A stretch of DNA of 64,000 nucleotides, taken from NCBI GenBank assembly GCA_002118135.1, contig BDIU01000324.1, positions 186,001-250,000 of the forward strand. The letters are read 5' to 3'. Shown one piece after another: positions 47,201 to 59,800 of this stretch. Numbering within the stretch: the first letter of the stretch is position 1; each line of letters opens with the position of its first letter. The notes below the pieces were generated by a model. The model saw only the letters and a list, made by a program, of their open reading frames with translations. It did not search any database and was not told where the DNA came from. Position numbers and translations under genes: made by a program. Source of the stretch: Trebouxia sp. TZW2008. Its lineage: Eukaryota > Chlorophyta > Trebouxiophyceae > Trebouxiales > Trebouxiaceae.

Positions 47201-48185
47201 CACAGGCTTGTCTTAACAGCCACATGAGTCCACGGCAGAAGCAACCAACTACGCAAACCAATGGCAAGACCTGATCATGCTCATGCATGTAAAAGTCCAC
47301 TGCAGTTATCATCATATTCCATACCTGAAGCATGACATTACCTGGAGCTCCATGATCTGCATAGAACACAAAGACCCTGTCATCAGGTCCAGACTTGATG
47401 ACTTTGCCACTGCTGCCAATCACTTTTGGCTCCCTGCCAGCCAGAACAGACAGAAAGTTTTCTGCTGTCACGTCTGAGCCGTGATAGTCCTGCAAGTCGT
47501 GAAAAGTGTTCATCTGCAGCTGGCTATGGCTGGCATGCAGACAGTATTTGTGAAACTAGGGACACAAGAGACGTGAAGTATGACTTTTCAAGGGAAGGTT
47601 GGCTTGCTCAAAATTAGGTCATTAGTGGCAGAACTTGTCATGCAAATTATTGTTGCAAGCTCACAATTGGAACACCATCATACACGTCAGGGCCTCCTGG
47701 CCTGTTGAATATTTGGCCGGGATGTGCATTGTTTGGGTTGTCAGCAATATCGTCTGCCATCATGACAACGATGTTGTCCTCAGGAATTCCTCCATGTCGC
47801 AGGACTTGGTAAGCCTACAGGACGCAAACAACATGAAAAGCGACAGACATGTCGTGTCTTCGTGTTCCTGCGCCGCACGGGCATGCGTCTTGACTTACGT
47901 GACAGACGTCAGCCTGGTGTCGGTAGTTGCCCCAACCACTGGATCCGGCTATCAACAGCGCCCAGACTTCACCTGAAGCGACGACTTTTGATCTCGTTCT
48001 TGTTCTGGATCAGTTGAGAGAGGGAGATTGGTGCAGCAACGCGCACTTGCGGCTCTGCTGGCGACTTGACCTAACATACCTTTGAATTTGCCTTGCGGTT
48101 GTTGCAGAAAAGAGTCGAAGCTTGGTCGATATGCTGCTGCAAAGGCGATGTGAAGCACGAGTATGCTAGTGCAGATTGCTCTCAT
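44286..48185 (-). CDS. VPE: Legumain / vacuolar processing enzyme (peptidase C13)
   Basis: This is an asparaginyl endopeptidase made as an inactive precursor for the vacuole. The ATG at 48183-48185 gives a signal peptide ([18 protein letters not shown]). Next come [20 protein letters not shown] (about 47880-47960) and [14 protein letters not shown] with [11 protein letters not shown] (about 47650-47810). The catalytic His lies in [13 protein letters not shown] (about 47350) and the catalytic Cys in [16 protein letters not shown] (about 46560). [10 protein letters not shown] and [12 protein letters not shown] follow. Exons near 46000 ([20 protein letters not shown]) and 45005-45360 lead to the C-terminal inhibitory domain: [10 protein letters not shown] (about 44640) and the last exon, [20 protein letters not shown], ending at the stop 44286-44288. 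At least ten exons are visible. The GPI8 transamidase was considered, but the legumain prodomain rules it out. Confidence 0.94.
44868..44914. repeat. Two adjacent small hairpins in a legumain intron
   Basis: CCTCTT and AAGAGG pair across a 12-base loop (44868-44891). Directly after it, GATTTAGA and TCTAAATC form a perfect 8-bp stem over a 5-base loop (44894-44914). They lie in the intron between legumain exons at 45005 and about 44800. They may be a fold-back remnant; no function is claimed. Confidence 0.6.
45393..45462 (+). repeat. Dispersed repeat B, copy 2
   Basis: This copy lies in a legumain intron and matches 43072-43141 at about 70 percent. It ends in an intact hairpin: GCCTCT, a 6-base loop and AGAGGC, followed by AGCCA. 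The A-rich purine start and terminal hairpin suggest a short non-autonomous element or a processed small RNA. Confidence 0.75.
47045..47084 (+). other. Organelle-type 23S rRNA fragment in a legumain intron
   Basis: Forty bases match the bacterial-type large-subunit rRNA segment in domain V next to the peptidyl-transferase ring, with about 35 identities and no gap. The core GGAAGGGCC(G)TCGCTCAACG is near-universal in bacterial and organelle 23S rRNA. Similarity stops abruptly after GGAT, which is close to a known group I intron insertion region in algal organelle LSU genes. It is most simply a nuclear copy of plastid or mitochondrial DNA. Confidence 0.75.
47112..47147 (+). repeat. (TTTTGTATC)n short tandem repeat
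   Basis: Three to four copies of the 9-bp unit TTTTGTATC follow the rRNA-like fragment within the same legumain intron. The surrounding 150 bp is AT-richer than the neighbouring introns, consistent with a small organelle-derived insertion. Confidence 0.85.
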
Positions 48186-49038
48186 TCTGTCCAGCTTGCT
48201 AGCGATCAAGGTGCACGCATTTGCATCAAATGCTTGACCGGTACAATTGTTCAAGCTTGTATGATGACACATACACGGAACTCTGCACGCAACGCGAAAG
48301 GTACGCGTCACAGATTCGGGTCAATTCACGCCATTGATGCAGCGTTCGATTGATCCAACTGCAAACTGCTAGTCCGCTAATCATCAATTGAATGCTCAAC
48401 GCAGCTGCTCGTGGCTATGGCATGCTGCTGATAAGCTTAGTAATACATTGTACGCTGCAACAACACCGGCAAGCACGTAAATGACCAATCATCATGGCAT
48501 GACCTCAACAGTCAGCCTTACAGCGTAATAAGGGCGTGCCCTGCTACACTAGGTTTGATCAACTGCTATGATTGCTGATGATGTGTTGTCAAGAAACACC
48601 TCAATTGCAGTTACACTCCTGTCATCTTCTCCCCTAATGGCAATGATGATGACGTTTTGTACATGCCTCTGCATATCCCCCAACAGCGTCACCACGCAGC
48701 CCATAAATGCACTTCAGGACATGGAGACCAGACCTATCTGGTCTTGAAAGTTCCATACTCAAGACGGTTGACAAGAAGCACTACACAACCTTATTCATTG
48801 AGCAGCTCAGCCTTGGCTGCAAGGCATTCATGGCATTGAATTTCCTCATGTGTTCACATCAATGCAAGCTGCCAAGCATGAATTGGTCTAGCAGCTTGCA
48901 ATGAGCTTGCATACAGAGGATACAAACTCGCAGTGATACCTTCATGCTTTAAATTTGAACAACAGAGTGATAAGCTACATCCTGCAAGTTGCAGAAACTC
49001 ATGGTCAGATGCCTGCTGCTGGAAACTAGACAGAGTCA
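48186..49038. other. Intergenic region between PYRR and legumain
   Basis: These 853 bp separate the PYRR stop from the legumain start on the same strand. An open frame continues upstream from the legumain ATG to 48311 but has no conserved sequence. No RNA gene or repeat is recognised. The legumain promoter should lie here. Confidence 0.55.
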
Positions 49039-52000
49039 CTAGTGGTTCATTGTCTGCAACATGGGACTGGACAAAGGCTGTGTTTGTTGCTCTGCAAACA
49101 GTTCATCTCTGATCTGCATCAAGAGTCTGCCTAGGTGGTTGCTGCCAGTACCATCTATGCCCTTGGCCCAAAAGAAGTCAGAAGGCGAGCTCTCTTGTAA
49201 TAGCTTGCCTGGTGCACGCGCCTGACCAGCTGTTGACAGTAGTAATTGCCTTGGGCCATCATGCGTTGAAAACTGCAGATCAACAAAGCACCAGCTCAAG
49301 TTCTAGAGCCCAACTCAGCCCAATAACGTGAGCCTGAATGATTGATTGATAGGCTGCCATGCAAGGTGCTAAGCAGCACGACGTACGTTTGAGTGGGGTT
49401 GCTTGAGAAGCTAAATTCCTGAGGCTAACAAAGCAGCCTTGGGAAACAAGCCACCATCACATTGTACGCAACATGACATGTGCTGTCAGCCTATTGACAT
49501 CTTGACATTTGACAGCAGAAGGTCTTGTGCTTACTTTGGCTCTCAGGGCGGCCAGCATGACTTGCAGCTTGGCTTGGTCCCAGTCTGGGCGCACAACAGC
49601 AGGCTGTGAGCGCTGATACCGCCTGCCTAGCCGCGCTGCCTCCTCTGGGGAGCTAGCTCCAGCCACCATCTCAATGATGGCTCTGTTTTCAGAAGAGCCT
49701 GCAACAGAGACTGTTTTGTGACAGCAGGGTATCAAGTGCACCATATATGTGCAGTCACCTTCTGCAAAACAGGGTCTTAGGCAGTGACACAAGGCAAAGC
49801 ATAGTGGCATTCTGCAAGTGCTGCAACACAGACTGCTATAAAAGACAGCAAACCAGGTATGTATATGCAGTCACCAGAGGGTGCCAAGGGAAGCTGTGTT
49901 TGCTCCCTATTGCTCACAGCAAGAATGTTTGCCAATGATCAGAGTTGTTATGGAAATGCCTGAAGCTCAATTCAGGCATCAGCAGAGTCCACAGCATGTT
50001 GGCATCCTGCAAGCCCACACTGATTGGCCGTGTCATGCTCACCGCTAGTTGTGGCAAATTTCTGAGCTTGATAGTAATGCTCTACACTGCGCCATTCTCT
50101 CCAGTCATGGGCGCGGTCTGCGACTTGTGAAGTGCTGGCATCAGTCAAAGGGCCTTCTGGTAGTCTAATGGGGTGACACGAGAAGTTTGACAGCGCTCCG
50201 TAAGCATCCCAAGCCTTGTAGAATTGCACTGGCTGCACAGCACAACATGTTGAGCTACAGGTCATCTGGCTATTAAGCAAACCCCTGATGTGCCACTCAA
50301 TGCATGCAGAACCAAAGGGGCAAAGCCACCGGATCATGATGCTGGCAAGCGCACTGTTTGCAGGAGACGTAAGCACATAGTGGCCCAAGGAGGCTTTCAT
50401 TGAAGCATTCAGAAAGTTGTGCAAGAGAGTTCTTCTGAAAACTGAAGTGCAATCTATCAGACTTGCAGTCTAGGTCTAAGCCACCTTCATGGCTTTGTTT
50501 AGTTTGTACAAGCATCGCAGCAGGGCACGCAGGCTGTGTCTGCCACAAACTGTCATGCAGCTGAGCTTTGCAGGTACCTTGGAGGCATCTGATTGCTTTC
50601 GTCGCCGCGCCTTCCCTCCCAGCAGGAGGTCTGCAGCGGAGCTTGAAAGGGTGTGCCCATTCTGTTGATGGGCAGGTGACTGTGCCTGAAGGATTTGCTG
50701 GCCTGATAGGGTAGCATCAAGAGCCTCAAGGCCGCCAGAGGCAGGCAGGTAGCCGGTCAGCAGCATGTCATTACCAATGCCTTGCCAATGGGGCTCTATG
50801 ATGTTCAGAGCTTGTGTCATTTCCACATTGCCAAGCTCACCAACTGGTGAAGGGGCACGCACACCGCCAATCTATGTCACAAAAGTCATAGTTGGACAGC
50901 AGTAGTCCCTTTCACTGAATCCTTGCCTACAACCTAAGGACAAGCCAGCTTGGCAAGACTTGAGCGGCACACGTGTGGCACTTGTGCCGGCATCTGTACG
51001 GGGTTTTTGTTGGGTACTGTCATTCACATATCATGCTTGATTGGAGCTGCTGGCTGTAGTATATCTGCGTTCAAATGGAAGTGCAAGACAGAACACAGAG
51101 ACACAGTCAAGAGAAGACATACCATCACTGCAGCCTGATACGACGCACCAGCTTTAACACACTGAACGCCAGTTGGTGACTGATTTGTGAATGGTTTGAC
51201 AGCAATCATACACGCAACACATGAAGACAAAAGGATGATTGCTGCAGCCCAGTAGGACTCACCAGCTTTGGCGCAATGAAGGCCAAAGCCTTGTGAATGA
51301 CACCAGCTGCAATTGCAGGCGCCGCAAGAGTGCCGCCACACTCCCACAGACACTGCAGGAAGCCTCTGTCATAGCAGTAAGCGGCTACAGCATCAGGTGT
51401 GAGAAAGTCAAATTCGACAACTTCAACCCCTCGCTGACGCAGCCTCTGCTGAAAGTCTGTGCGAGCGCCGCGCTGTGTCATGACAATTGTAGGTGCTACT
51501 GATACATCCCACAAGTTGGCTTCCTGCAGGGAAATTTGATAAGCATGATAAGCATCATGAGACCCATGGCCATCAGTGCAACACCATACACACATTCTGA
51601 CCATGCACCACACAGATGGCTGGCACACAGTAGCAACATTCACATGCGCAAGCTGGCAAGGCAGTGAGGTGGTCATCAGGACCCAATGCATGGCTCAGCC
51701 ACAAACGTATGCCAGGCTGTACAATCCAACAATCTGCTGCATGCAGCAACGGAAAGCCAGTTAGGATGCTGCAATTGATGCATATGGCAGATGTGATTGC
51801 CTCGCTTGACTAAAGTGATAAAATTTGTCTCAGCAGACGGCAAATCTGTGACACCTGCGCGCTGTACTGCGTCAGAAGCGCACCTCCTGCAGATCAAGTG
51901 TGCGTGACATCACAATCCTGACTGGCATGTGACCACCGTCTCGGCGGGTGGTGAGGCGGGGATTGTCCACACGGACAGTCTGCCCACCAACAATGACAGC

Positions 52001-53412
52001 ATCTGATCTGGCTCGTGTCTCAAAGACTTGCTGGCGTGACAGAGAGCTGCTGACCCAGGCTGAATGGCCCATGCTGGTAGCAATCTTGCCGTCTAGAGTC
52101 ATGGCATACTTGAAGATGCCTAGTGGTCTATGGGTTGCTGCTCTGTGAAGGAGGGCCTGGCAAATTACAGAAATACATAAGCCCCCAGTTGCATTGTTGG
52201 CAGACTTTGACCATGCATGTGTGCATGACCTGTGCATGCTGGCTTTGTGACAATTGCAGCAGCAGCTCACTGGCAGCCATCGACCATTGTTTCCCATGAT
52301 GACATACTGCACCAGTGTTTCCGTGATGTGAAAGCATGATCCTGTACATTCTTGCATTGAAACAACTGCAGCACCATGGCATCAAAGCACACATTGCCAT
52401 GCAGTGATCGCAACGAGAAGGGGTGCATTACCTCATTAGCAGCAAAGCATTTCTGTAAAGTGCTTTCTTCCCACCCACTTGCTTCAAAGCAAGGCGTTTC
52501 ACCAAGGACATCCACTCTGATACCATGTTGCTGCAGCTCCTGTATGGCATGGCCTCTACAATGTGCTAGAGGGTGCCTCATGCCAAAAACTACCCTATGG
52601 ACACCAGCCTGTATCAAGGCTGACAGGCTTCCATTGTCTCCATGGCAGTCGCCTGTTTCTAAGTTGAGGTAAGCTGTGGAGCCAACAGTGCTGGACTGCG
52701 CAGCTGCTACTGCTTGACTTTCTGCAGATGTTGTGCCCTGAATGCATGAAAATACAATTATACACCTAGGCAATAGCCATCGAAATTCCACAAGGTGTGT
52801 GTCAACGCCTTGAGCCAGGGGTCGAGCCAAATTGCATCTCGTGCAATACCTGAGCACTGAGGTAGCTTTCTGCCAGTACACAACCCGTAGCATCAACCAA
52901 GACACAGCCAGAGTTGGGGTGCGGTTGTGAGACACCTACATAGCGGCGCACATGACTCAGCATCAGACGACCACAACAGGTGCTGCATGCAGAGCAGAGG
53001 GTACGCTGTCAGAATGATGACTGCCATCACTATCACCTGCTGAACTGTCAGCTAGCTCTGCAGCCCTTGCCAAGTGCTGCAGATCGGTAGCTACAAGAAT
53101 GACCATCGAAAACGTGAGAATGAAACATGTCGACATCATGAGGAGCTGTCGCAGCTGCAAATGCGCACCTGTAATGCCTGCATTCGTGGTTCCGTTGGGG
53201 TGCAGTGCTTGGACGTGTACGATTCTATGCTTACAAAGTCTCAGCGCGCGGTGCTGCCGCGACGCGCTGTACCTCTGCGGGTATCTCGCGGCAACTTGTG
53301 ACGCTGGCAACGCCTTTGCATGACGAGCGCGACTTGATTGATAGGCTGGCAGCTGATGCAGGCTATGCACCGACGTTTTAGGCAAGTCGTGCAATATATG
53401 ACTCGGCGTCAT
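49039..53412 (-). CDS. PYRR: Plastid riboflavin reductase PYRR with fused NADAR domain
   Basis: PYRR reduces the ribosyl side chain of the pyrimidine intermediate in plastid riboflavin synthesis; the plant protein also carries a NADAR (COG3236/DUF1768) domain that hydrolyses damaged riboflavin intermediates. The ATG at 53410-53412 opens a Ser/Arg/Ala-rich leader like a transit peptide, leading to LARAAELADSSAG, which joins VSQPHPNSGCVLVDA. The deaminase-like domain lacks the zinc ligands (AEVQAV instead of HAE; no PCxxC), as in plant PYRR. The reductase domain has LKYAMTLDGKIA-type, SDAVIVGGQTVRVDNPRLT and IVMSRTLDLQEANLWDVS segments, then CLWECGGTLAAPAIAAG and APSPVGELGNVEMTQALNII. The NADAR part (49039-50230) reads VQFYKAWDAYGALSNFSCHP, WRSVEHYYQAQKF, ASSPEEAARLGRRYQRSQP and SNHLGRLLMQIRDELF. 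The stop is at 49039-49041. Confidence 0.93.
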
Positions 53413-53808
53413 TTGCAAGCGCAGAAAGCTCCGACGAAGCGCACTGTATCAACAACAGCTTGCCAAGCTCATAAGTAGACTACCGAGCAGCTCCAAGTCG
53501 TCGTGACACATTATTGCCCCAACAGTCAAAGCGCCACAAGCATTTGCTAATGGAGTGTGTGGAAAGCGAGCCACTGAGAAGAAGAAGATGTGCTCGGCCA
53601 CGTGCGCTGCGTCATGACTAATCCTGCAAGTCAGCTGCAAAGCTTGGACCAGCAATGGAAAGAACTGCAGATCGACCGCGACTGCTCGCATTTGAATGCA
53701 GGAACGTTGCTCCAACACAGCACTGTGACGCTACCAACAGTGACTCTGGCGGTACCTATTGAAGGCCTGCTGGTTGTTCACAGGTAGCAGGCAAAGCAGT
53801 AACGCTTC
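53413..53808. promoter_or_regulatory. Divergent region between PYRR and TOC64
   Basis: The start codons of two plastid-protein genes are 396 bp apart, head to head. No standard promoter box is recognised. A minus-strand frame at 53449-53718 has no domain. A shared control region is an inference from spacing only. Confidence 0.45.
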
Positions 53809-56800
53809 ATGGCGGAGGATAGGCACGCACATCGTAAGGTTGAAGATCGTCCCGCCAAGACAACAAAAGCTCAGAATGTCGGTGAGGATGCACAACCGGT
53901 GATCGCATCACCTGCGAGCAGGACAAATTCAGCGGTACCTTCGAAGGCACGGCGAAAGCGTGCAACTCCCAGCAAAAGCTCGAGCCCGCCCGTTGCTGCC
54001 CCTAAGCCGAAGCCCACGCCTCCCAGCTCACCTCAATCTGGCAGGCCAGCAATATTTGTGGCGTGCTTGATCGCTGGAGCTGCTGTAGCAACTGCTTGTG
54101 TAGGTTACTGGTTTGCAAGGCGCAGACAGAGACGCAGGCATTCCGGCGATCTTCAGCTGCTGATAGAATGCAAATTAGAGCCATCGCACCGCGTGCAGCA
54201 TGCGTCACCTCCACCACCTCTACACGCTACCTCGTTTGTCACAACAGACCTGTAAGTGGGCTGTCCAGTTCAAAAGACGCATTTGAATGGCGCATTTACA
54301 CCACAGCAATTTGTTGAGCAAAGCTTGTGACTGTCAAGGCCATACCATCCAGCCAAATGTTGTTCTGTAGCGTAGCATCACACAACCTGTCACCAGTGAA
54401 AGAGCGCACACCCTGCATAGCTGCAGCTGTCCTCTGCATATGAAGCAAACCAAGGCAAAAGCCGTGGTTTTCTGCAGGTTTCACATTGAGCAATTGAGCT
54501 CTGATAATCCAACAAAGCAGCATGGTGCTGAAGGCAGTACTGGTTTCAGCTCTGCTCCTGTCATACAGCAAGCCATCGCTGCAGGCGCCACATGCATAGG
54601 CAGGACCAACACCAAAGAGGCTGCTCTTGGGTATGGATGTCTCAGCCATTTGTTGACAGCATCAGTGCTGCATTGACAGAATAAATGCGGCACTCTCTCC
54701 TGGCATGATCCAGGTTCACGTATGCACATGCCATTCTATACCACATGCTTAGGAAGGACCAACACTGAAGAGGCTGCTCTTGGGTACGGAAGTCACAGCC
54801 ATCTGTTAGCAGAGGAAATTCTGCATAGTCTCTCTATTATGTTTCACAAGTGGACCTCTCATGACGTATGCTCTCACGCTCTCAAGTCTCAGCCACTTGT
54901 CAACAGACTGAAAGCTGCATGCCATCTCATGACGTACTCTCCCATGTCATGTGTCCTCATGACCCACTCTGTCTTGACCTACTGTCTCAAGACATTTTCT
55001 CTCATGACACACTTGCACATGACATGCTCTCTCATGCCATTGCTTCTCATGACATCTGCTCTCACAACATCCTCTCCCCTGACACACTCTTGTATGACAT
55101 GCCAAGAAAGCCTGAAACCATGCATCCACATACCATTCAAGCGCTGTGCATGCAGGATGATTGATCCTGATGACCAAAGGAGCAATCCAGCAGAACCAGG
55201 AGCCATTGTTGGCATCACAGCTAGCAGTGCAGCCATTCTAGTGGCACAGCAGCAAGCAGACTTTGCTTTGACAACTGATCACCTGTCAGGAGCAAGGGTA
55301 TGTGCTGTGTCATTGACCCTTTGTCTCAGTGTGCAACTTTTATGTGCTTGAGGCTGTCCAGTAGCAAACAAGGCAGCCCTTACAATTTACTTATGATGAT
55401 AGCTTGACCTGTAAAGCCACATGGCAAATCTAGCAACTTTGCTTGCAATGCTAAAGCCGAGAATTTGTCAGAGCATGCACGCTTGTGTGTATGCCCCCTT
55501 GCATGCTCCACAACATAGTGCCCTGAATCCAGCCTGCTGTCTTTGCAGACTGCAGCAGCCTGCTGCGGCTTGCATGCATTCCGGCCCACACGCGATGCCA
55601 TCAGCAAAGAAGGCGTGCAACCTATAGCTGGAGAGCTGGATGCAGTAGGCTGGATTTGCAGACATTCCTCCATGCTGCCACAGCTGGGGCAGGCGCTGAA
55701 TTTGCCAGGAGGTGAGTTAATCCTGGTGTGCAGGGCCATTGCTAGTGCCATAGGGCAGAGAGGCAACATGCAGCTGACGACATTGATGACATAGACTGCA
55801 CCATGTTTTTGCAGTGTACCAGGCATCAAAGTGCGTGTCCTTGTGAGCTGCATCTACTGACCCTCATACATTTGAGCAGGAACATCATACGGATCTACAA
55901 TGGGAGACTTGCACATACACCTCTATGCAAAACCTCGGAACCTTATACAGAGTCGACAACTCATGGCCGTCTCACGGCAGTGCAAAGTGATAATGAGACT
56001 GCATCAGACTCATCTGTGGAACTCAGTCACCAGAAACTGTTTGTCACATAGCAGCAATTGCATGCTTGCTTACGAATGTGTAACAACGTCCAGCAAGGTG
56101 ACAACATCCAAGACCTTGCACCTGCACAATATTTAAGTGTAGCTTTTCAAGTCAGATTATGGTGCTTTCATATGCACACCCCAGCAGAAGAAACTAGGTG
56201 GCCCTGCATAGCAACAATCTCTGCACTCTGTGATTTCTGACCCTCATGTCTGACTACTTGTAGACAGTGTTGTGGCAATTACCATGCTACAATCAGTCAT
56301 CACTGGTAGCTAGTCGCTGTCTGTCAGCAGGCAGCAGCCATGTCCTGCTGATGCTTTGTCAGTCACAACAGACGCCAATGGTGTTTCCAGGCAAACTGTC
56401 AAAGACAGAGCTGGCCAAGCTGATAGTGGCTCAAGACGTGTTTGGGCTATGGAGTGAAGATCTGACTCCAGCGTGCACAGCAACCCTGCTGGGCACTCAG
56501 AAATGGGCTGGAGAGGAAGTGGCACCTGTCACCTTGCTTGTTTACCTGCGTGACAGCGTGCCTGCTGCGCGCTCCCTCATGGTATGCCTGCCACAACCAC
56601 CTAATTTACCAGAATCCAAAGTATACTCTTAGTGTCTCACGTGTTGAATGCACCGCCAAATGCAATGCTGATGCAGCGTTTCTCAAAAAAGTGTCAGTAA
56701 GTAATGCTTCCTGGAAAGTTGACTTTATGGATGGCTCGTTTGCTGCATATCTCAGCAGCTGTTGCTCACACTGCAACACTTGATCTCATCAGCAGCCTCA

Positions 56801-59800
56801 AGGAGATGCACACTGACATCTTACTTGACGAGGGACGTCACTGACAGCGCCAGCTTGTGCACAGCAAAACAATAGTGTTCATTCAATCACAGCGCACAAA
56901 GCGCATGGCTTTGAAGCAATCTTGCCTCACAGTGTCACTGGGTCTCTGTTGCAGGAGGCTGACTCTGCAGAGGAGCTCATGGCTGCCTTTGGCAAAGCAG
57001 CCACGCTCATACAGCAAAGTGAGTTTGCACGCTGCCGGTCAGAACAGGCTGTAGCAAGTGATGACTTGCAACTGAACGGCGGTGCTGAGGTGGATGAGAA
57101 GTCTCTGGCAGTTGCAAAGCAAGTGCAGACACAGCTGAACAGGGCAATGCATGCAGCCTTGTCGACAAGTAATGGCTTCCTCATCATACCCACATTGCCA
57201 GGCCCACCCATTCAGCGCAGGTGTGACTTGCTGGCAAACCTTCATCCCCCACGCTGCATCTTGTCAGATTTTTGCAACAGGTTGATTGTAGGCAGGTTGA
57301 TCTGACAACTTTGATTGTCCAATTTACACACCTACAAATATTCACAGGGTTGAATGCACAAAAGATATGGCTGTGCACGTTGATCGCGTTGTATCGATGG
57401 TTGATCGCTTTGATGACATGCCATGGTTTCCAGCAAATGTGAGCATTCAATGTTGCGAAGCAAAAGCTCACAGCACAAGCATGGCCCCGTTACAGTTTCA
57501 GCAATAGAGCATTTGCACTGCAGTGCCTCTGCTGAGGAGCTTGAGGAATTTGAGCAGAGGACCTTTGAGCTGTCTGCTCTAGCCACACTCGCTGGCGTCC
57601 CGCAGGTGAGTGTCGTCTCTGTGTCATCTCACTGTGTCAAGCCTGCATACATAAAGCAGCAGACAGACTAGCTGTGAGCATTGTAACTGTATCATTGGCA
57701 TTCGCTGGCAGCTGCTGCAGCTGCTAGTTCTGCAAGTGATTTTGCCCCACTTGTCAACAGCAACTCCACCCATGTGATTGAAATGTGTGTATTGTAGTGG
57801 CCGTTACTTGGCATTCAATCAGATCTGTGAGCCTGAACGTACACCACGCTCACCCTGCCACAATGGGGCTGCTACTTTCCACGCCAAGTTTGTTACACTA
57901 TGCTTGATGTGCCAAAGGGTGTCTTCAGGTGACAATGGAAGTGGAAATGCCTGGGCAACAGCTGCTGTTGCTAGTTCTGCAAGAGGTGCTGACTCACGTC
58001 TACACAGCAATTTAGGCCATGCGATGTGAGCTATGTATGATGTGCCAAAGGGTGTCTTCAGGTGACAATGCCAGTGGAAATGCCTGGGCAACAGCTGACA
58101 TCTGTCTCCATCCTGGGGCTGCATAAATCAGATATGCGGCTGCTGCACCTGGCTGCCAAGATCAGTCCCTTGATAGCCCAGGCAGCTGAAGAGATTGCTG
58201 TTGCCATGGCAGAGGAAGAAGAGGAGCATGATCAACATCAGCAAGCCTCTGCTTCAGGTCAGTGCATTGCGCTGCTTGATGTTTCCTGAATGATCCCGGT
58301 GCAATGACAGCAATGCTGAACAGAAACTTTCCTTAATGATGTCCTGGTCCCCCTTGCATGCTTAGATCAGGTGCTGCGTCTGCGTCTGCGTCTGCTGACC
58401 ACTGTGCATTGACGGTTGACAGCAAATCCCCATATCTGAAAGCTTCTCTTGGGATTGTCTATGCCTAAGCCTCTGCCAAAAAAGGTCCTTGATGTGCAGT
58501 GCATTGCATATCTGGTAGGTTGTCATCTACATGGAAAGTTTGCATAGCCTGTATGCAAGTTCACCCGTTATGTACATGGATGGCATGGCGCATACCATTT
58601 TGGACAACAAAATTTGGCAATGCAGTGTCACCACTGCATGCAGCACACCTTGTGCAGATCAGACCAGACCAGATCAGACACGGAACACTCTCAAGTGCGC
58701 AAAGGACAATATTTGTTGTAAACAATGCACATCCCACAGCTTTTCAGCATAGTGTATGTATCGTCTTGCAATGTCCAAAGCCAGCGCAAAACTTGAGCGC
58801 ACGACAGCTGCAATCCTGATGTCACTTATGGCAGGACCTATGCACAAGCATGGTGACTGTGCTGATGTGCTCAAACCCTCTCATCATACATGCAGGCAAT
58901 GCGCCTTCACAAGGCAAGCCTTCAAAAGCAGAGAGGTATAAAGCTAAAGCAAATGAGGCCTTTAAGGCTGGGGATTTTGATGGAGCTATCACTGGTTACT
59001 CAGGGGCCATACAAGCAGATCCTCACAATCCAGTTTACTTCAGTAATAGAGCCATGGCATACCTCAAGGTACAGCTCATTATGTATGTGGCAACAATTCG
59101 CAACCTTTGAGAAAATCCGGTGCTTGGTGCTTGCGCTCATGGGGCAACTAGGACAATCACCACCTGCTCTTTGCCATGCAGTGGCTAGTGGTTGTCTACT
59201 GTGCAATGTCATGTCACAGAGGAACAGTGCACAGCACAGCAGGCACCGTGTTGGTTGCGTTGGCCAGAAGTGTTGTGTTTCCAGGATTGTCAGTAATATA
59301 TGTCGACGGTGGTCATGTCCTGCATTGCAACACAAGCTGGTTTGCACTTTGGCAGGTGATGCAGTTTGAGCAGGCCAAAGAGGGTTGTGACTCTGCGCTA
59401 AACTTACTTGCTTTTGGCCAAAAGTGTTGTGTTTGCAGGATTGTGAGTAGTGCATGTCAACTATGGTCATGTCCTGCATTGCAACACAAGCTGTTGTGCT
59501 GCAGGTGATGCAATTCGAACAGGCAAAAGAGGATTGTGACTCTGCGCTGAACCTAGAGCTGAATGTCAAGACTCTACTCAGACGAGGCACAGCTTGGCTG
59601 GGGCTGCAGGACATTGACAATGCCCGTAAAGACTTCAAGCATGTTTTGATGCTGGAGCCTAACAACAGGTAAATCATTGTAATTTGCTGCACCGCCTCTG
59701 CAAAATGTGTAAGAGAGTATAGTTTTGCATGCTTCAGCCAGCCTGTGTTCACATCGCTTGGGGATGATAAGAGGATGCTACACAGATACCGTACCCACAT

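Noticed and set aside
47088..47513. GPI8 transamidase instead of legumain
   Set aside because: Both are C13 peptidases, but the [22 protein letters not shown] segment, the [10 protein letters not shown] motif and the C-terminal inhibitory domain match legumain/VPE.
54296..54649. 117-codon minus-strand open frame in TOC64
   Set aside because: Antisense to the amidase exon, which carries the family motif.
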